A stretch of DNA of 64,000 nucleotides, from NCBI GenBank assembly GCA_041737835.1, contig JBGSQY010000031.1; one strand, written 5' to 3'. Made by a program: the position numbers and the translations under genes. Source of the DNA: Bythopirellula sp041737835. GTDB lineage: Bacteria; Planctomycetota; Planctomycetia; Pirellulales; Lacipirellulaceae. Within the stretch, counting starts at the first letter, position 1, and every line of letters starts with the position of its first letter. The notes below the pieces were generated by a model, which made no database searches, was not told where the DNA came from, and saw only the letters and a program-made list of their open reading frames with translations. Of the stretch, positions 17,951-26,853 are shown piece after piece.

Positions 17951-17976
17951 TTCGGCAGCAAAAGCCGGCTACCGAA
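17951..17976 (-). terminator. Hairpin between the Lpg1974-like gene and the giant gene
   Basis: On the minus strand TTCGGTAGC and GCTGCCGAA form a 9-bp stem (one G-U pair) around an 8-base loop, followed by TTTT. It lies downstream of the gene ending at 18082 and upstream of the giant gene start. It could be a weak intrinsic terminator or a 5' leader hairpin. The wobble pair folds only in the minus-strand transcript; the plus strand has an A-C mismatch there. Confidence 0.4.
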
Positions 17977-18081
17977 CCGCCATCCTAGAGGGGTCGTTTG
18001 CTGGTGGCAAGCAGTTGGCGCGGAGGAAATCCGCGAGAAAGAGCGAAGAATTCCGCTTTTCGAGTGCCAGCACGCGGCGAA

Positions 18082-19326
18082 TTAGAATTCAAAGGTCGCG
18101 CGAGCCGTGAGACCATCGAACGTGATCGTGTCACTTTGGCTGGAATAATCGCTGGTCTGCACCGCCTGAATGAAGTCCTGGGTGGTGACCGCGTTGAACC
18201 AGGTGCTGACGATGTAACCAACTTGGTATTTCATACGACGACGAGGACCGACCCAGCCGACGCCGACTTCGACGTCGAAGACCGGGACGACGCGGCCAGC
18301 GGACCAGTCGCTAAAAACTTGCGTGCCGGCAAATGTGTTCGCCTGCGTATAGGTCGCGTCGAACTCACCCACCATCAGGTTCGCGATGCCACGACCGTAG
18401 GCAAACAAACCGGTGCTGGTGGAATGCTGTTCCCCTTCGAGTCCCAGGCGAATACCACCGCCGTTGAAATCGACATTGGTGTTCACCGAGGTTGTGCCCA
18501 GTGCCACGAAATTCGCACCAAAGTCTTGTTCCATCGTGGCCCACCGTCCGCCGATGAGATAATTCACGACGCTCGCGCATTTGCCTTCGCACGATTCGCA
18601 GCCCATTACCAAACCACGAAAGTCGGCATCGACCAAATTGTAGTCAATCGACGCGGTGGCGTTAGCATCGGTAGCATCAGTGGCGGCATTGGCTCCAAGG
18701 GGATGAGTCACCAAAGATCGCAACACGCCCACGGCGGGATCGATGCTCACCGCGCTATCGGTACTGCTACGAAAATACGTGTATTGAGCAGCGATGCTCG
18801 CTTCTTCGTTAAAAGCAAACGCTCCGCCAACGCGAAAATTGGGTTTGTATTCAAAGTCAACAATGGCTGTGGGACCGATGGGGATTTCGTTGCCCAACAC
18901 GGGCGCGACGGGGCCATCGATGGGCAACGCATAAGCCACTTCCGCGTTGCGAGCCCGCATGTACAGGAGTTCGCCGAACATACCGCTGCGATGCAGATAC
19001 TGCGGCGGCACCGGTTCATTGTAAAGCCAGTCTGCGAATTGGCCCGAAGCGGTCGTCGAAGCGGGTTGTGCCACCATCGGCTGCGCGACCATCGGTTGAC
19101 CCATCATGGGTTGGGCCATCATCGGATTGGTGGGGACCGTGTAAGTAGGATTCGAATACGCGGAGTAAGGACCGTCCAAATGCACGGCACCATCCGGCGC
19201 GACTTGCAGAACTTGCTGACTGCCGTAAGACATGTTTTGAGGCGCGGTGAATTGAGCGAGCGCGCTACTTGTTATGACACAAGCCAAAAGTTGCGCAAGC
19301 CAAAAGATATTAAGCAATCGTGCCAT
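18082..19326 (-). CDS. Outer-membrane beta-barrel, Lpg1974/BBP7-like porin
   Basis: A 414-residue protein. Start at ATG 19326, followed by the signal peptide MARLLNIFWLAQLLACVITS ending in SALA; the frame continues upstream without a better start. An N-terminal segment has repeated PMMAQPMMGQPMVAQPMVAQ. The barrel begins near YMRARNAEVAYAL and shows the family-like FEYKPNFRVGGAFAFNE and AAQYTYFRSST, then alternating strands to the C-terminal phenylalanine (TFDGLTARATFEF), as expected for outer-membrane insertion. The Lpg1974-like family is described as pore-forming; BBP7 is the common planctomycete relative. It is transcribed away from the FadL-like gene and has a near-consensus promoter. Substrate unknown. 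Confidence 0.8.
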   Translation of the reverse strand: MARLLNIFWLAQLLACVITSSALAQFTAPQNMSYGSQQVLQVAPDGAVHLDGPYSAYSNPTYTVPTNPMMAQPMMGQPMVAQPMVAQPASTTASGQFADWLYNEPVPPQYLHRSGMFGELLYMRARNAEVAYALPIDGPVAPVLGNEIPIGPTAIVDFEYKPNFRVGGAFAFNEEASIAAQYTYFRSSTDSAVSIDPAVGVLRSLVTHPLGANAATDATDANATASIDYNLVDADFRGLVMGCESCEGKCASVVNYLIGGRWATMEQDFGANFVALGTTSVNTNVDFNGGGIRLGLEGEQHSTSTGLFAYGRGIANLMVGEFDATYTQANTFAGTQVFSDWSAGRVVPVFDVEVGVGWVGPRRRMKYQVGYIVSTWFNAVTTQDFIQAVQTSDYSSQSDTITFDGLTARATFEF

Positions 19327-19386
19327 AGGTCGCCCTGCGGAAAGGGTGCGATAAGTCGCGTCATTCAAAGCGGGTATGAGGCGGGG

Positions 19387-19416
19387 TTTATAGGAAGCGG
19401 GGGTACTTAGTGTCAA
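19387..19416 (-). promoter_or_regulatory. Near-consensus sigma70-type promoter for the Lpg1974-like gene
   Basis: On the minus strand TTGACA (19416-19411) and TATAAA (19392-19387) are separated by 18 bases. A start of transcription near 19380 would give a leader of about 54 bases before ATG 19326. This is the best housekeeping-type promoter I see in the window. Confidence 0.6.
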
Positions 19417-19585
19417 TACGCCGTTCCCAAGGCTGCCAGCACTGCCAGCATGAATCGGTGATAACCTGTAGCAGCTAGCGAAAGTGATAGTCCAGCGCCG
19501 CAAATCGGCCAGCCGAATATGAACGAAAGGCAGCCAGTGGAGTGCAAACCGCAAACCATGAGGGCTGCCAGGGGAGGGAAAAGGG

Positions 19586-20827
19586 ATGACAAGCCATTTG
19601 ATGGGTCGGTCGGCGTTTGCGCTCGTGTTGGTGGCGGGAATGCTAAGTCTCGCCAATATACAAGCTCACGCTCAATCTTATGGCGTTGAGCTGCAAAACA
19701 CGCTGATGCCAGCGTCGGGTGGCATGGCTGGCACCAGCATTGCGATGCCACAAGATTTTCTCTCAGCCATCAACGCCAATCCGGGCGCGCTCGCTGATTT
19801 CACAGGCACGCATTTCACCTTCGGTGGTGCCTGGGCCGGACCAACATACAACATCGATCAACTCGATCCTCTGCCGCTCATTGGCGTCGATCCCTATCGC
19901 GCGAAATCAGGTACCCCCGGCTCAGCCGTGGGCAATATTGGCGTCGCACAAGAGCTGTCTCTTAGTGGCTTGCCCGCGGTGTTTGGGCTCGCCTTGATTT
20001 CCAATGCCGGCGCGGGAGTCGATTTCCGCGACGTTCCCGAATCCAACGGCACGTCGGCCGAGTATGTGGCGCTCGATATGGACGCAGCCTTAGCCATGCC
20101 GATCACAGACCAACTTTCCGCAGGGGCGACGTTTACGTTCGGGACATCTTATATTGATGGCCCCTTCACAGACACGGGGGGCATGGTCCCCGCTTATGGG
20201 GTTCGCGGCACGCTCGGCGCACAATATAAACTTTACGATCTGACCAATGTCGGTATCTACTGGCAATCGAAAAAGCACTTCAATTTCGACGACGCAGTTG
20301 TTTACAACGGCGTGGCCTACAATCTGAAGTTCGATCATCCCGAGAACGTCGGCATCGGTTTCGCCGACAAGAGTCTCATGGATGGACGGTTGCTGTTGGC
20401 GATGGACGTGGTCTACAAACAGTACGGCGATGCTGACTTCTTGAAGGCGCTCTACAAGGACCAATGGGTCTATCAATTCGGCAGCCAGTACGAGGTTAAC
20501 AGTAAGTTCAAACTCCGCTGCGGATATTCCTATAACACCAATCCGATGCGCGATGCAGCTCTCACTTCAATTGGTGGCATACCCGTGCCAGATGGCGTTC
20601 CAGGCTTGCGTTATATTCAAGGCCAGTTCGCCGCGATCAGCCAGCACTTCCTCACCGGCGGCGTGGGCGTGTCCGACGTTTTGCCGGGGATCGACTTCGA
20701 CATATTCGCCGGCGGCATGTTCGAAAATTCCGACCAATTCGCCAGCACGATCGCGTCGGTCGAAAGCTATTGGGTCGGCTCGTATCTGACGTGGAATTTC
20801 GGCGGCGCGAAGCCGGTGGGACGGTAG
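19586..20827 (+). CDS. FadL/OMPP1-type outer-membrane transport protein
   Basis: A 413-residue protein with ATG 19586 preceded by GGAGGGAAAAGGG. The signal peptide ends around NIQAHA. The mature start (SYGVELQNTLMPASGGMAGT) followed by FLSAINANPGALADFTGTHFT matches the FadL/TodX pattern, in which a conserved N-terminal plug segment containing NPA/NPG precedes strand 1. Later strands include RCGYSYNTNPMRDAA, also typical. FadL-type barrels carry hydrophobic compounds such as fatty acids or aromatics across the outer membrane (family knowledge). It ends three bases before the convergent alpha/beta hydrolase, so uptake of a hydrophobic substrate by the neighbouring hydrolase cluster is possible (inference). 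Confidence 0.85.
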   Translation: MTSHLMGRSAFALVLVAGMLSLANIQAHAQSYGVELQNTLMPASGGMAGTSIAMPQDFLSAINANPGALADFTGTHFTFGGAWAGPTYNIDQLDPLPLIGVDPYRAKSGTPGSAVGNIGVAQELSLSGLPAVFGLALISNAGAGVDFRDVPESNGTSAEYVALDMDAALAMPITDQLSAGATFTFGTSYIDGPFTDTGGMVPAYGVRGTLGAQYKLYDLTNVGIYWQSKKHFNFDDAVVYNGVAYNLKFDHPENVGIGFADKSLMDGRLLLAMDVVYKQYGDADFLKALYKDQWVYQFGSQYEVNSKFKLRCGYSYNTNPMRDAALTSIGGIPVPDGVPGLRYIQGQFAAISQHFLTGGVGVSDVLPGIDFDIFAGGMFENSDQFASTIASVESYWVGSYLTWNFGGAKPVGR

Positions 20828-20830
20828 GAC

Positions 20831-21661
20831 TTACTGCTTTGTTAACGTGGCCGTCTGCTCCAGGAATCCAAGCAAGACCTCGTTAAACTTTTGCGGCGAT
20901 TCAACCTGCGGCACGTGGCCACTGTTGGGGATGATGGCGAGTTTCGCCCCTGGGATTTCTTTGGCAAACCGCTCGCCCAGCGACAAAGGCAGCAATTTGT
21001 CTTGCTCTCCCCAGATGACCAGGGTGGGCATGGTCAATCCACTCAGCTTGCCATCGTTGGCGTCCTCATTGCGCTGGGCGGATTCCAGAAATCGAGCGAT
21101 TGTGGTGCCGTCGCCGTTTGCAACCCGCGCGGCAAGAATCAGTTCCGCGAGCGCCGGATCGTTCGTAAATTTTTTGCCAGCGAAAACAAGGCTCAACAAC
21201 TCGCGGCTTTCTTCGAGCGTTGTGGGATTCAACACGGCGGGGAGATGCTGATCGGCGTAGCCCGCGCTATCAACGAGAACCAAACGTTCGACGCGCTGAG
21301 GCTCGTTGAGTGCGACCAGTATCGACGCCCAACCACCCAACGAGTTCCCCACGAGCGTGGCTCGTTCAATCCGCAAATCGTCGAGAAATTTGCTGAGAAA
21401 ATCAGCGAACGTGCCGGCGCGGTAATTGAACAGCGGTTTATCGGACCGGCCGTGGCCAATCAAATCCGGCGCGATCACACGATACTTGCCTGCCAGTGCT
21501 TCAATCGTGGCATTCCAAGTCCGTGCATCGTCGGCCAACCCATGGACCAGCACGATGGTCGGGCCATCGCCACGTTCAACGTAATGAATTCGCGCGCCGT
21601 GGACCGTGACAAACGTGCCCGTGTCGTAAATGGTGTTGTTGGGGACGTAGGTCGGATTCAC
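20831..21661 (-). CDS. Alpha/beta-fold hydrolase
   Basis: A 276-residue protein starting at GTG 21661, three bases after the stop of the upstream DUF1254 gene, with GGTGA inside that gene's end as ribosome site. It has the oxyanion region LVHGLADDARTW, nucleophile Ser107 in GNSLGG, acid Asp221 in WGEQDKLLP and His249 in NSGHVP, so the Ser-Asp-His triad is complete. No signal peptide is visible, so it is probably cytoplasmic, unlike most of the cluster. Such enzymes hydrolyse esters, amides or C-C bonds in ring-cleavage products; the substrate cannot be read from sequence. Translational coupling to the DUF1254 gene is likely. Confidence 0.87.
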   Translation of the reverse strand: MNPTYVPNNTIYDTGTFVTVHGARIHYVERGDGPTIVLVHGLADDARTWNATIEALAGKYRVIAPDLIGHGRSDKPLFNYRAGTFADFLSKFLDDLRIERATLVGNSLGGWASILVALNEPQRVERLVLVDSAGYADQHLPAVLNPTTLEESRELLSLVFAGKKFTNDPALAELILAARVANGDGTTIARFLESAQRNEDANDGKLSGLTMPTLVIWGEQDKLLPLSLGERFAKEIPGAKLAIIPNSGHVPQVESPQKFNEVLLGFLEQTATLTKQ

Positions 21662-21664
21662 AAT

Positions 21665-22708
21665 TTATTTCACCGGCTGAGCCTCTGGAAATTTCCACGA
21701 CCCGTCGAGAATGGCCGCTTGGGGACGATACATCCGCACGGTGTAATTCCACCCCGGCATGATCGGCAGGCAATTCGGAGTCTTGCCGTCACAACCGCCG
21801 AATTGAATCGTGTAGGAACCGTTGGCATCGGGCTTAGCCGTGATGCTGTTGAGCGAATAGGCGTTTTCGGGATTCTTGACGAAGTAGCCCTCTTTGTTGT
21901 AAACGCTGATCGACCAAAAGCCGTCGACGGGCACGTCTTTCACCGTCAAACGATAGATCGTCTTACCGTCGTTCTCCGCCGGTTCGACGCCTGAGTACAT
22001 GGCACCCGCAGCGGGATTGCCACCCCAGCCCGCGGCTGTGCCGATCAAATGCTGGATCGGATCGACTTGATCCTTGCGGCCAAACATCCGCGCCGAATCC
22101 AAACCGCCGTTCGCTGCGGCCAGGGCCAGAAGCGCTTGGCGAATCTTGTCGCGCGACTCGGCATCCCAATTGGGAATCTCAAACTTTCCTTTCCCTTGCT
22201 GCTCGACCTTGATAGCATCCTGCAATTCATGCACGGCCTTCAGATCTTCTGGACTGTTGGGATCGACAAATGTCCGCACCGCCAAGGCGATGTACGGCGT
22301 GCCGGCTTGCTCCTTGGTGATAGTAAACTTGCCCGGCGCGTAGAACACATCCGTGGCGTATTGATCTTCGTTGATCACTTGCAGCGACATGAACCGCTTG
22401 CCGACTTCCGGAAGCGTAACCGTCACCGGCCCGGCGTTGAGATCGAACACACCGAACGAATAGAGCGTGTCGCGATTGAGTCGCACGACCGTTTGATTGT
22501 CGATGGAAGCCAACTCCCGTTCGTGCTGGAACTTGCCGAAGCCACCTTGCTCGACAAAGCGAGCAAAGTACATATCCGATTCCGCGCGGTCAAAATTATC
22601 AACCGTCACGCGGAGCGGATCTTTATCGGCCGTTTGTGCGGCAGCGATTTGAGGAACAGCAAGTGTCAAGGCTACGGCCACAGATGCAGAGAGTTTTGCT
22701 AGGGGCAT
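21665..22708 (-). CDS. Exported DUF1254/DUF1214 protein
   Basis: A 347-residue protein with ATG 22708, GGAG upstream and the signal peptide MPLAKLSASVAVALTLAVPQ. Residues about 45-165 correspond to DUF1254 (QTVVRLNRDTLYSFGVFDL, SLQVINEDQYATDVFYAPG) and the C-terminal part to DUF1214 (VDGFWSISVYNKEGYFVKN, WNYTVRMYRPQAAILDGSW). Proteins with this pair are periplasmic and of unknown biochemical function, often found next to hydrolases and sulfatases. It is the first gene of a tight pair with the alpha/beta hydrolase. Confidence 0.87.
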   Translation of the reverse strand: MPLAKLSASVAVALTLAVPQIAAAQTADKDPLRVTVDNFDRAESDMYFARFVEQGGFGKFQHERELASIDNQTVVRLNRDTLYSFGVFDLNAGPVTVTLPEVGKRFMSLQVINEDQYATDVFYAPGKFTITKEQAGTPYIALAVRTFVDPNSPEDLKAVHELQDAIKVEQQGKGKFEIPNWDAESRDKIRQALLALAAANGGLDSARMFGRKDQVDPIQHLIGTAAGWGGNPAAGAMYSGVEPAENDGKTIYRLTVKDVPVDGFWSISVYNKEGYFVKNPENAYSLNSITAKPDANGSYTIQFGGCDGKTPNCLPIMPGWNYTVRMYRPQAAILDGSWKFPEAQPVK

Positions 22709-22796
22709 ATTGATCTCCAGTACTGCATAGATTTTTATCGCTATGGTTGTGTAAGTTCGTTATGTCTTGTTGCTGTACACCTACTTGCCATAAGAA

Positions 22797-24323
22797 CTAT
22801 TCAGGCAAAGCAGCGGCGGGTTCACCTTGCGCACCCGATGCGGGTTGAGATAGCCGCACCAAGAGCCAACGTTGGGTAGTGCCATTTTTATGAATCAATG
22901 CCGGGAGTTCATTTTGCGTCAGGTTGACGAGACCGGCTTCCATCACGCAGAACTGATTGTCGCCCACAGTCCAGGCAGCTCGCTGTGTTTGAGGATCGAC
23001 CGCACCTTGAATCGGTTGCGTGTTGTCGGTCACTTCATCGGTGTAGTTGCCGCGCAGAATGCCATCTTTGTTGACGGCCAGTTGTAGAATCAAAGTGGGA
23101 TGCTGCTGTTCATTGCGGACCATTGCGAACACGCCCAGCGGCATCCACTGATCTGAGTCGGTGACATTGGCCGTGGCACCGAGCGCTGCCAAGTCAGAGG
23201 CCTCTTGAGCAAACTCTTCGGCCGTGCCGACGCTTTGACCGGCAACCACCACGTTGTTGTCGACGCAAGTGACGTTGTTGCCATAGTTGTAGGAAACGGT
23301 CGAGGCGTTGTTGTATCCATTCGCAGCAGCAATGGCCGCCCACGCTGTCGGAGTCCACGCGGTACCAGCGGCCCAACCTGTGGCAGTCCAAGCAGTCGGA
23401 TGAGCGCCGTACCAACCCTGGCCGTACACGTTGGGATGATTGAAGTTGCCCCTCACGGCGGCATAATTGGGCGAGCCCGCACCCGCGAGTGAAGCTGCGG
23501 CGACTCCTTGGGCTCCGGAAAATTGCGGTGAGTTCCGATTCTCGACGGCCGCACCCGCCGCAGCGCCTTGAGCACCCGAGTATTGGGGTGAGTTGCGATT
23601 GTCGATCGCCGCACCCGCTGCCGCACCTTGAGCGCCGGAGTACTGTGGTGAATTACGGTTATCGATCGCTGCACCTGCGGCTGCACCTTGAGCGCCTGAG
23701 TATTGCGGTGAGTTCCGATTATCCACAGCTGCGCCGGCTGCGGCCCCCTGAGCACCGGAATACTGGGGGTCGTTGCGATTGGCGATTCCGGCTCCCGCGG
23801 CCGCGCCCTGCTTGCCGGCATACTCCGAGGAATTGCGATTCGCAATACCGGCACCAGCGGCAGCGCCCTGGGCGCCGGAATGTTCCGCCGCGTTGCGATT
23901 ACTGTAAGCGGCACCCGCTGCGGCACTTTTGTCGCCTGAATCTTGAGTTCCTCGGAAGTTGCCGCCAGCGCGGCCAGCTGCAAAACCTTGCCCGCCTTGA
24001 GCATTGTGCAAGCCGCCCAACTGATTGGCTCCGTGAGTTCCGCCAGAGTTAAAGTCGGACCAAGAGCCCCCGAGCCCCCCTCCTTGTTGCGCTGCTTGAC
24101 CTCTGCCGCTCGGAGCTTGTGACCGTTGAGACATTCCCCCGGCACTGCCTCGACCTCCCTGAGCATGCCCTGCTCCACCACCACCGCCGCCAGCGGATCG
24201 GCCACTCGAGCGCCCACCGCCACCCCCGCCTCCACCACCACCCTTGCGTGGCGCGGCTTCAATGAGGGAAACCGTTAGACAACATGTCATCACAATCACT
24301 GCACCGACGAGTTGCCGAAACAT
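22797..24323 (-). CDS. Exported Gly-rich protein with seven 20-residue repeats (paralogue of 26854-28470)
   Basis: A 508-residue protein; ATG 24323 with GGAAGG upstream and signal peptide MFRQLVGAVIVMTCCLTVSL. Next comes a poly-Gly/Arg-rich segment, then seven tandem 20-residue units of the type NRNSPQYSGAQGAAAGAAID (60-bp DNA repeats at about 23480-23899), with units 4 and 5 identical in protein. The C-terminal 130 residues form a globular domain (LQLAVNKDGILRGNYTDE, QPIQGAVDPQTQRAAW, LVRLSQ) closely matching the C-terminus of the Gly-rich protein 2.5 kb away. Ala/Gly-rich repeats suggest a fibrous envelope or matrix protein; no enzyme motif is visible. Function unknown. Confidence 0.85.
   Translation of the reverse strand: MFRQLVGAVIVMTCCLTVSLIEAAPRKGGGGGGGGGGRSSGRSAGGGGGGAGHAQGGRGSAGGMSQRSQAPSGRGQAAQQGGGLGGSWSDFNSGGTHGANQLGGLHNAQGGQGFAAGRAGGNFRGTQDSGDKSAAAGAAYSNRNAAEHSGAQGAAAGAGIANRNSSEYAGKQGAAAGAGIANRNDPQYSGAQGAAAGAAVDNRNSPQYSGAQGAAAGAAIDNRNSPQYSGAQGAAAGAAIDNRNSPQYSGAQGAAAGAAVENRNSPQFSGAQGVAAASLAGAGSPNYAAVRGNFNHPNVYGQGWYGAHPTAWTATGWAAGTAWTPTAWAAIAAANGYNNASTVSYNYGNNVTCVDNNVVVAGQSVGTAEEFAQEASDLAALGATANVTDSDQWMPLGVFAMVRNEQQHPTLILQLAVNKDGILRGNYTDEVTDNTQPIQGAVDPQTQRAAWTVGDNQFCVMEAGLVNLTQNELPALIHKNGTTQRWLLVRLSQPASGAQGEPAAALPE
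23480..23899 (-). repeat. Seven 60-bp in-frame tandem repeats
   Basis: Seven consecutive 60-bp units inside the Gly-rich gene encode variants of NRNSPQYSGAQGAAAGAAID. The outer units are more diverged (NRNAAEHSGAQGAAAGAGIA first, NRNSPQFSGAQGVAAASLAG last), the inner ones nearly identical, as expected for expansion from the middle. There are no spacers, so this is not a CRISPR array. Confidence 0.9.
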
Positions 24324-24483
24324 TTTTCAAGCCTTCCGCTAATGAGAACTCAAACGACTCATACCAAGTCAAAGCAAAATGCAATGTTTGGTGGTGAGTG
24401 CTGGCTCTCTGTGTGTTGCATCAATTTCGTAAGAGATCAGCGGGCGGCCCCGGAGGACCGCCCGCTGCGATATTCACGCCGGT

Positions 24484-26139
24484 CTAGTTTCCCGGGCCTT
24501 TGCTGGCTTTCTCCGCTTGGGCCATACGCTTCGCCATTTCTTCTTTCACAGCATCCAGGTTAAAGCTTGCTCCGCGCTGCATGGGCGGATATTCCACAAA
24601 CGTTTGCAGCTCCTTGCCCATCACCTGCTGGACGAAGACAAACCGCCAGAATTGGAACTTGAACCAATCGAAGTATTGCTGGGCACCTTCCTTGGTTCCA
24701 TTATTGGGCCAACCCATACGCTCGAATGGATCGAGGCGGAGATTGGTGATGTAGGGAACGTCGGGATGCGTCTTCTCCCCCAGCCAGCCCTGGGGCTGAT
24801 CGATGAAGCGAAACTTGTAATCGTCGATCCGCACCGCGCCAATCGTGCTTTCGCCAAGATAGAAGATCTCGTGACGATTCGACGGGCCCTTGCCCGTGAT
24901 CAGGTCCAACTGGTTATAGCCGTCGAGATGGTTCTTGTAGGAACGATCACCGATCTCCACCCCCTTGAGCAGGTCTTTGGTGATGGTGGTGTTACCCGCC
25001 GCAGCCAGGAACGTGGGAAACCAATCGAGGCCCGACATGAGGCCATTTTGCACCGTGTCGGCCGGCACCTTACCTGGCCAACGCACGATGCAAGGCACTC
25101 GAAAGCCACCTTCCATGACCGTTCCTTTGCACTGAGCAAAAGGCGTTGTTCCTCCGTCAGGCCAGGTAAAAAGCTCGGTTCCGTTGTCGGTCGTGAAAAC
25201 AACAATCGTGTTTTCATCCTCACCGATCTCTTTGAGTTTCTGCATCACCAGACCGATATCGTCATCGAGTTGGGCCATGCCGGCCTCTTGTTCCGACCAA
25301 CCATTCTCCGAGTTTCGCAACGCCTCGTATTTTGGAGAGAGATGCGTGACGATGTGCATGCGCGTGGGATTGAGCCACACAAAGAACGGCTTACCATCTT
25401 TTTTGGCCTTATCGATAAAATTGATGGCAAGGTCGCGAATTTCATCGTCGACCGTTTCCATACGCTTGGGATAGAGCGTGCCAGCATCTTCGATCTTCTG
25501 CTTGCCGACTTTGCCCCACCGCGGCATCACCGTCGGGTCATCGACATCCGTGGCCCAACTATGCACCATGTTGCGGGGTCCAACCTTGTCGAGCAACTCT
25601 TGGGGATAGTTGGGATGAGCGGGGTCTTCCATCGCGTCCAAGTGGTAGAGATAGCCAAAGAACTCGTCGAAGCCGTGGACAGTTGGCAAAAACTCATTCA
25701 AATCACCGAGATGATTCTTGCCGAATTGACCGGTCGCGTAACCCTGGGCTTTGAGCGCGGTGGCAATCGTACAGGCCTGCGCTGGTAAACCCACCGTGGC
25801 TCCCGCTTGACCCACCGTCGTCATGCCCGTGCGAATGGGCAGTTGGCCAGTGATGAAATTAGCGCGGCCCGCCGTGCAACTCGCCTCGGCGTAGTAATCG
25901 GTAAAGAGCATTCCTTCTTTGGCGAGTTTATCGAGATTGGGCGTGCGACCCGCCATCATGCCACGATGGTACGCGCCGATATTCCACATTCCAATATCGT
26001 CTCCCATGATGAAAACGATGTTCGGTTTTTTACCGCCGGCTTCTTGTGCTTCTGCCGCTTGAATGCCGTAGAAGGCCAGGGCTACCAAGCCCAAGACGAG
26101 TTTGACTGCCGGCGCGAATGGAATGTTCTGCACACTCAT
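24484..26139 (-). CDS. Exported arylsulfatase with CTAGR active-site motif
   Basis: A 551-residue sulfatase. ATG 26139 is preferred over the longer frame because AGAGGA lies 8 bases upstream and a signal peptide follows (ending QAAEAQ). It has the metal-binding start NIVFIMGDDIGMWNIGAY, and Cys88 in SCTAGRANFITG is the residue expected to become formylglycine. The motif is C-T-A-G-R rather than the usual C-S/T-P-S/T-R, so Ala replaces Pro. Further family features are FGKNHLGD and TTDNGTE. No C-terminal lectin-like domain. It differs in type from the other two sulfatases in the cluster. Substrate unknown; a formylglycine-generating enzyme or anSME must be encoded elsewhere. Confidence 0.9.
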   Translation of the reverse strand: MSVQNIPFAPAVKLVLGLVALAFYGIQAAEAQEAGGKKPNIVFIMGDDIGMWNIGAYHRGMMAGRTPNLDKLAKEGMLFTDYYAEASCTAGRANFITGQLPIRTGMTTVGQAGATVGLPAQACTIATALKAQGYATGQFGKNHLGDLNEFLPTVHGFDEFFGYLYHLDAMEDPAHPNYPQELLDKVGPRNMVHSWATDVDDPTVMPRWGKVGKQKIEDAGTLYPKRMETVDDEIRDLAINFIDKAKKDGKPFFVWLNPTRMHIVTHLSPKYEALRNSENGWSEQEAGMAQLDDDIGLVMQKLKEIGEDENTIVVFTTDNGTELFTWPDGGTTPFAQCKGTVMEGGFRVPCIVRWPGKVPADTVQNGLMSGLDWFPTFLAAAGNTTITKDLLKGVEIGDRSYKNHLDGYNQLDLITGKGPSNRHEIFYLGESTIGAVRIDDYKFRFIDQPQGWLGEKTHPDVPYITNLRLDPFERMGWPNNGTKEGAQQYFDWFKFQFWRFVFVQQVMGKELQTFVEYPPMQRGASFNLDAVKEEMAKRMAQAEKASKGPGN

Positions 26140-26583
26140 AGGAGTAATCCTCTTATGGACAAGGGGGTATCTTTCTACGGATTGATCTGAATTCATTCCG
26201 TAAAGTTTTTCACTTATTTGAGTCGCACCACTCGCTACCGAAGAACTCGTTGGTAATCAGTACGAGCATCCCTCTTCGTGGCAATTGACGGAATTCCATC
26301 AAGGCCACGCGCCGTGCGTTGGTCGCGAATCAATCAGCATCCTACTGGCGGCCAAGCGTTTTGTATGCAGACAGCCAAAATCTTTTCTGATTTTTGTGAT
26401 TACAAACAAGCAATCAATTTGCACGACTGTATGGAAAAATGGAATCCACGAGGTAAACCCCCATTCCCTGAGCGCGCAACATCAAGACAGTCACCGGAGC
26501 TGGTGCTGAAACAAAAACGGAAACACCACGGATATTCGAACGATTTTTCTGCGAGCGTTGATAACGCGATGTCCGCTTGAGGA
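26140..26583. other. Intergenic region, no gene seen
   Basis: This 444-base stretch separates the sulfatase from the small His-rich membrane protein. A 100-codon plus-strand frame inside it has no signal peptide, no domain and skewed composition and is not credible. The A-rich part near 26500-26545 (ACCACGGATATTCGAACG) loosely resembles the repeat-like stretch at 7780-7830. The sulfatase promoter is probably here, but I cannot point to it. Confidence 0.35.
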
Positions 26584-26781
26584 TCACATCGCCGCGGCGG
26601 GCGTTTCAGTACCGGTTTCATCGGCGCCAGGGCCGATCGATTCATCCATCGACAACACGTAGGCCAACATCGCTACGAGCATCAAACCGACAACGGTCCA
26701 AGTCCGCCAATCTTTGTGCCAAGCCGACTTCGGGTGATGTGTGTGTTGATGTTCGTGATGCTTATGCTGTTCTTTTGACAT
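26584..26781 (-). CDS. Small His-rich single-pass membrane protein
   Basis: A 65-residue protein starting MSKEQHKHHEHQHTHHPKSA, with about eight His in the first 16 residues, then WHKDW, one transmembrane segment (TWTVVGLMLVAMLAYVL) and an acidic tail (MDESIGPGADETGTE). Small proteins of this His-head plus membrane-span layout are common in planctomycetes; their role is unknown. The His head may bind metal ions (inference). It sits inside the co-directional exported-protein cluster. Confidence 0.75.
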   Translation of the reverse strand: MSKEQHKHHEHQHTHHPKSAWHKDWRTWTVVGLMLVAMLAYVLSMDESIGPGADETGTETPAAAM

Positions 26782-26853
26782 CTTGGTTAATTATGTTTCT
26801 TCGGAGTGTTATGGGTACTAGTCAGGCCGCTCAGCGATCCGCTAGAGATACGA

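Noticed and set aside
23480..23899. Regular 60-bp repeats could suggest a CRISPR array.
   Set aside because: There are no spacers, the units are in frame with a Gly-rich coding sequence, and no cas genes are near.
26278..26580. A 100-codon ORF in the gap before the small His-rich protein.
   Set aside because: No ribosome site, signal peptide or domain; composition like intergenic DNA.
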